DNA from: Nitrospirota bacterium
GTDB lineage: Bacteria > Nitrospirota > Thermodesulfovibrionia > UBA6902
Direction of reading: 5' to 3'
Length of the DNA: 64,000 nucleotides
Assembly (NCBI GenBank): GCA_016207885.1
Contig: JACQZE010000008.1
Coordinates: forward strand, 62,001-126,000
Below are positions 61,324 to 64,000 of this stretch, in pieces; within the stretch, counting starts at the first letter, position 1; every line of letters begins with the position of its first letter. A program made the position numbers and the translations under genes. The notes beneath the pieces are model-generated. The model saw nothing but the letters and a program-made list of their open reading frames with translations, ran no database searches and had not been told where the DNA came from.

Positions 61324-64000
61324 ATGATCGCAAAAATAATCGAATACAGCGCGAGGAACAAGTTCATCATCTTCCTGATAGTGGCCTTTCTCTGCGTGTG
61401 GGGATACTGGGCACTGAAGAATACGCCGCTTGACGCCATACCGGATCTGAGCGATACACAGGTCATCGTGTATACGGAATGGCCCGGCAGGAGCCCTGAC
61501 CTTGTTGAAGACCAGATAACCTATCCTATAACATCCACGCTTCTTGCAACGCCAAAGGTTCAGGTGGTGCGTGGCTTCTCATTCCTGGGCAGCTCTTTTA
61601 TCTATGTAATATTTGAAGAAGGGACTGATATCTACTGGGCGAGAAGCCGCATACTTGAATATATTCAGTCAGTAAAGAATAAACTCCCTCAGGATGTAAA
61701 TCCTGTATTGGGGCCTGATGCCACAAGCCTCGGGTGGGGTTTCAGTTACGCGCTTGTGGATGAGACAAAGACGCATGACCTGTCGCAGCTCCGCTCCATG
61801 CAGGATTACAATATCAAACTCTCGCTCGAAAGCGTTCAGGGCGTGTCGCAGGTTGCGAGCATCGGCGGGTTTGTAAAACAGTATCAGGTCAACATTGATC
61901 CCAACAGGCTCCTCGCATATAACGTCCCTCTGATGAATGTGATGGAAGCCATCCGCAGGAGCAATAAGGATGTTGAGGGCAGGGTGCTGGAGTTCTCAGG
62001 CATCGAATACATGGTCAGAGGACGGGGATATATCAAAGATATTTCTGATCTGCAGAACATAGCTGTAGGCACCAATGGTATCGGAACGCCGGTCTTTCTT
62101 CGCGACATTGCAACCGTTCAGCTCGGCCCGGAGATACGGAGAGGGCTTGCCGACCTTGACGGAAAGGGTGAGGTTGCAGGCGGCATTGTAGTGGTGCGTT
62201 TCGGCGAGAATGTACTGAGCGTTATAGATCGCGTAAAAGATAAGATCGCAAAGGATATACAGCCGAGCCTTCCCAAAGGCGTGAAGATAGTAACCACTTA
62301 CGACAGAACTGACCTTATACACCGCTCTATTGACACACTGAAAGAGGAGATCATAAAACTTTCTATAGCAGTAAGCGCGGTCTGTATCATATTCCTTTTC
62401 CATCTGCCGAGCGCGTTAGTGGTCATCTTAACGCTGCCGCTTGCTATCATTATCTCTTTTATCTGCATGCATTACCTTGGCGTGACGTCGAATATCATGA
62501 GCCTCGGCGGTATCGCTATCGCGATCGGAGCAATGGTTGACGCCTCGATCATCATGGTTGAGAATGCGCATAAGAAATTGGAAGAGTGGGAACATGACCC
62601 CTCTAAATCTCCCCTTACCAAGGGGGGACTTCAGGGGGGTCGCGTAGATGTGATCATCGAAGCTGCAAAAGAGGTCGGGCCGTCGTTATTCTTTTCACTG
62701 CTCGTAATCACAGTGGGCTTCCTTCCTGTATTCACACTTCAGGAACAGGCAGGCAGGCTTTTTAAGCCCCTTGCGTATACCAAGACCTTTGCAATGTTGT
62801 TCGCCTCTTTCCTTGCGATCACGCTTACTCCTGTCCTTATGACTCTTTTTATAAAAGGGAAGATAAGGCCTGAGGAAAAGAATCCCATTGTGCATTTCCT
62901 TGGCAAGCTATACAGGCCGAGGGTGGCATTCTCCCTGAGGTTCAGCAAGAGCATTATTGTTGTTTCACTGATAATCGTACTTCTTACAGGCGGAATATTC
63001 ATACTGCCGATGTTCGGCATTACGCCTGTGCCTTCGCTCAAGCTCGGAAACGAATTCATGCCGCCGCTATATGAAGGCTCTCTCTTCTATATGCCCGTGA
63101 CTGTGCCGGGAGCTTCCATCTCTGAGGTCTCAAAGCTTCTTACAATGCAGGACAAGATGCTTAAGTCCATTCCTGAAGTGGATCAGGTTTTCGGAAAAGC
63201 GGGCCGCGCTGAGACAGCCACAGACCCGGCGCCGCTTGAGATGTTTGAGACGGTAATTAATCTAAAGCCTGAGTCTCAATGGCGGCCGGGCATGACCGTT
63301 GAAGGGCTGAAGAACGAGATGAATGATGCGCTCACTATTCCCGGAGTAGCGAACTCCTTCACTATGCCTATCAAGGCGAGGATAGATATGCTCGCAACAG
63401 GCATAAGAACACCTGTGGGGGTGAAGGTACTCGGGCCGAATATAGAGATGATAGAAAAGATCGGGCTTGATGTTGAGAATGCGGTAAAGAATATTTCAGG
63501 CACACGGAGCGCTTACGCGGAGAGATTAACAACAGGATATTTCCTGGACATTAAACCTAAACGTGAAGAGATTGCACGCTACGGATTGTCAATGGATGAT
63601 GTAAATGACCTGCTTGCGAGCGCGCTTGGCGGGATGAATCTTACAACCACTGTTGAAGGCAGAGAGCGTTACCCTGTCAATGTCAGGTATATGCGTGAAC
63701 TGAGAAATGATGTTGATAAGATAAAGAGGATACTTATACCGGTAATGAACAGCCGGCAGTCAGCGGATAGCGGTAAACAGTCAGCTATGAGCGGCTCGCA
63801 AATTTTACAGATCCCGCTTGGAGTGATCGCAGACATAGAGATCATAAAAGGCCCGACAGGTATTAAAAGCGAGGAGGGGCTTCTTGCATCTTATGTCTAT
63901 ATTGATTTCTCCGGGCGTGATGTCGGAGGTTATGTTGAGGAGGCAAAGCAGAAGGTTGCAGAGGCGGTTAAACTTCCTGAAGGATACAGGCTTGAGTGGA
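61324..64000 (+). CDS. cusA: CusA-like heavy-metal RND pump, 3' end outside the window
   Basis: 892 codons visible, open at the window end. TM1 (FIIFLIVAFLCVWGYWALKN), then NTPLDAIPDLSDTQVIVYTEW, the HME-RND motif, and GAMVDASIIMVENAHKKLEE in TM4. It expels Cu(I)/Ag(I) (CusA) or divalent cations (CzcA); the Met-rich neighbours favour the former. Two in-frame repeat insertions are visible: SPLTKGGLQGG after the TM4 segment (62598) and a CTGAC-type stretch (near 63755) encoding about 15 residues. Starts three bases after the adaptor stop. Confidence 0.92.
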   Translation, partial: MIAKIIEYSARNKFIIFLIVAFLCVWGYWALKNTPLDAIPDLSDTQVIVYTEWPGRSPDLVEDQITYPITSTLLATPKVQVVRGFSFLGSSFIYVIFEEGTDIYWARSRILEYIQSVKNKLPQDVNPVLGPDATSLGWGFSYALVDETKTHDLSQLRSMQDYNIKLSLESVQGVSQVASIGGFVKQYQVNIDPNRLLAYNVPLMNVMEAIRRSNKDVEGRVLEFSGIEYMVRGRGYIKDISDLQNIAVGTNGIGTPVFLRDIATVQLGPEIRRGLADLDGKGEVAGGIVVVRFGENVLSVIDRVKDKIAKDIQPSLPKGVKIVTTYDRTDLIHRSIDTLKEEIIKLSIAVSAVCIIFLFHLPSALVVILTLPLAIIISFICMHYLGVTSNIMSLGGIAIAIGAMVDASIIMVENAHKKLEEWEHDPSKSPLTKGGLQGGRVDVIIEAAKEVGPSLFFSLLVITVGFLPVFTLQEQAGRLFKPLAYTKTFAMLFASFLAITLTPVLMTLFIKGKIRPEEKNPIVHFLGKLYRPRVAFSLRFSKSIIVVSLIIVLLTGGIFILPMFGITPVPSLKLGNEFMPPLYEGSLFYMPVTVPGASISEVSKLLTMQDKMLKSIPEVDQVFGKAGRAETATDPAPLEMFETVINLKPESQWRPGMTVEGLKNEMNDALTIPGVANSFTMPIKARIDMLATGIRTPVGVKVLGPNIEMIEKIGLDVENAVKNISGTRSAYAERLTTGYFLDIKPKREEIARYGLSMDDVNDLLASALGGMNLTTTVEGRERYPVNVRYMRELRNDVDKIKRILIPVMNSRQSADSGKQSAMSGSQILQIPLGVIADIEIIKGPTGIKSEEGLLASYVYIDFSGRDVGGYVEEAKQKVAEAVKLPEGYRLEW
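62598..62641. repeat. G/C-tract palindromic repeat inside the cusA-like gene
   Basis: CCCCTTACCAAGGGGGGACT core; in frame, encodes SPLTKGGLQGG in the cytoplasmic loop after TM4. Confidence 0.85.
63751..63796. repeat. CTGAC-type repeat inside the cusA-like gene
   Basis: GGCAGTCAGCGGATAGCGG and CAGTCAGCTATGAGCGG units resemble the GCTGAC-rich repeat at 25614-25648. The frame is kept; about 15 extra Ser/Gln/Ala/Gly residues before ILQIPLGVIADI. Confidence 0.5.

Overview
The window looks like one chromosomal stretch of a Gram-negative, probably anaerobic or respiratory bacterium. Supporting signs are outer-membrane TolC proteins, two tripartite RND efflux systems, AsmA, a multihaem cytochrome c, an EtfA carrying a two-cluster ferredoxin domain, and housekeeping blocks such as rpmF-plsX-fabH. 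The style would suit Nitrospirota (Thermodesulfovibrionia-like) or a deltaproteobacterial lineage, but no 16S rRNA or other phylogenetic marker was analysed, so the taxon is a guess.

Layout. 1-3.6 kb: end of a multihaem cytochrome c, a rhodanese/persulfide-dioxygenase-like enzyme, a flavin-fold protein and an AlkD-like glycosylase. 3.6-8.1 kb: an accessory island of toxin-antitoxin (TA) modules (DUF433/DUF5615, two RelBE/ParDE-like pairs, MntA with a broken HepT) plus two unknown AT-rich genes, ending in a DUF4149 membrane gene. 8.1-13.2 kb: two sensor kinases and two receiver-only regulators. 13.2-18.8 kb: an HAE1-type RND efflux operon on the minus strand. 19.0-21.9 kb: a TumE/TumA module, then a small element carrying a MORN lipoprotein and HicA with a MerR-HicB fusion, bounded by 50-bp tRNA-Thr repeats. 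22-45 kb: mostly housekeeping (DksA-like, Dpp/Opp ATPases, pdxJ, acpS, nnr, pgeF, tsaE, nadK, UDG, mutS, valS, nadC, yceD-rpmF-plsX-fabH), interrupted by VapBC and UPF0175/DUF3368 modules. 45-52 kb: acyl-CoA dehydrogenase, AsmA, two tiny membrane peptides, an ABC exporter and etfBA. 52-53.2 kb: a DUF3800 gene plus an apparently free-standing small RNA between two copies of the etfA 3' end. 53.2-64 kb: a predicted copper/silver-handling region (Met-rich proteins, multicopper oxidase, cytochrome P460, YtkA-like protein and a CusCBA-type pump cut by the window end).

The most unusual theme is that accessory modules repeatedly lie between long direct repeats (about 50-90 bp) that copy the terminus of a neighbouring host gene. 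The copied termini are the alkD start region, the DUF4149 5' end (three copies), the tRNA-Thr 3' part, the mutS 3' end and the etfA 3' end. In several cases the second copy begins within a few bases of the toxin stop codon, the host gene stays intact, and coding differences between copies are largely synonymous. No recombinase is encoded in any of these modules. A second theme is a palindromic G/C-tract repeat inserted in frame into a histidine kinase and the Cus-type efflux genes, encoding a Pro-Leu-x-Lys-Gly-Gly-like peptide.
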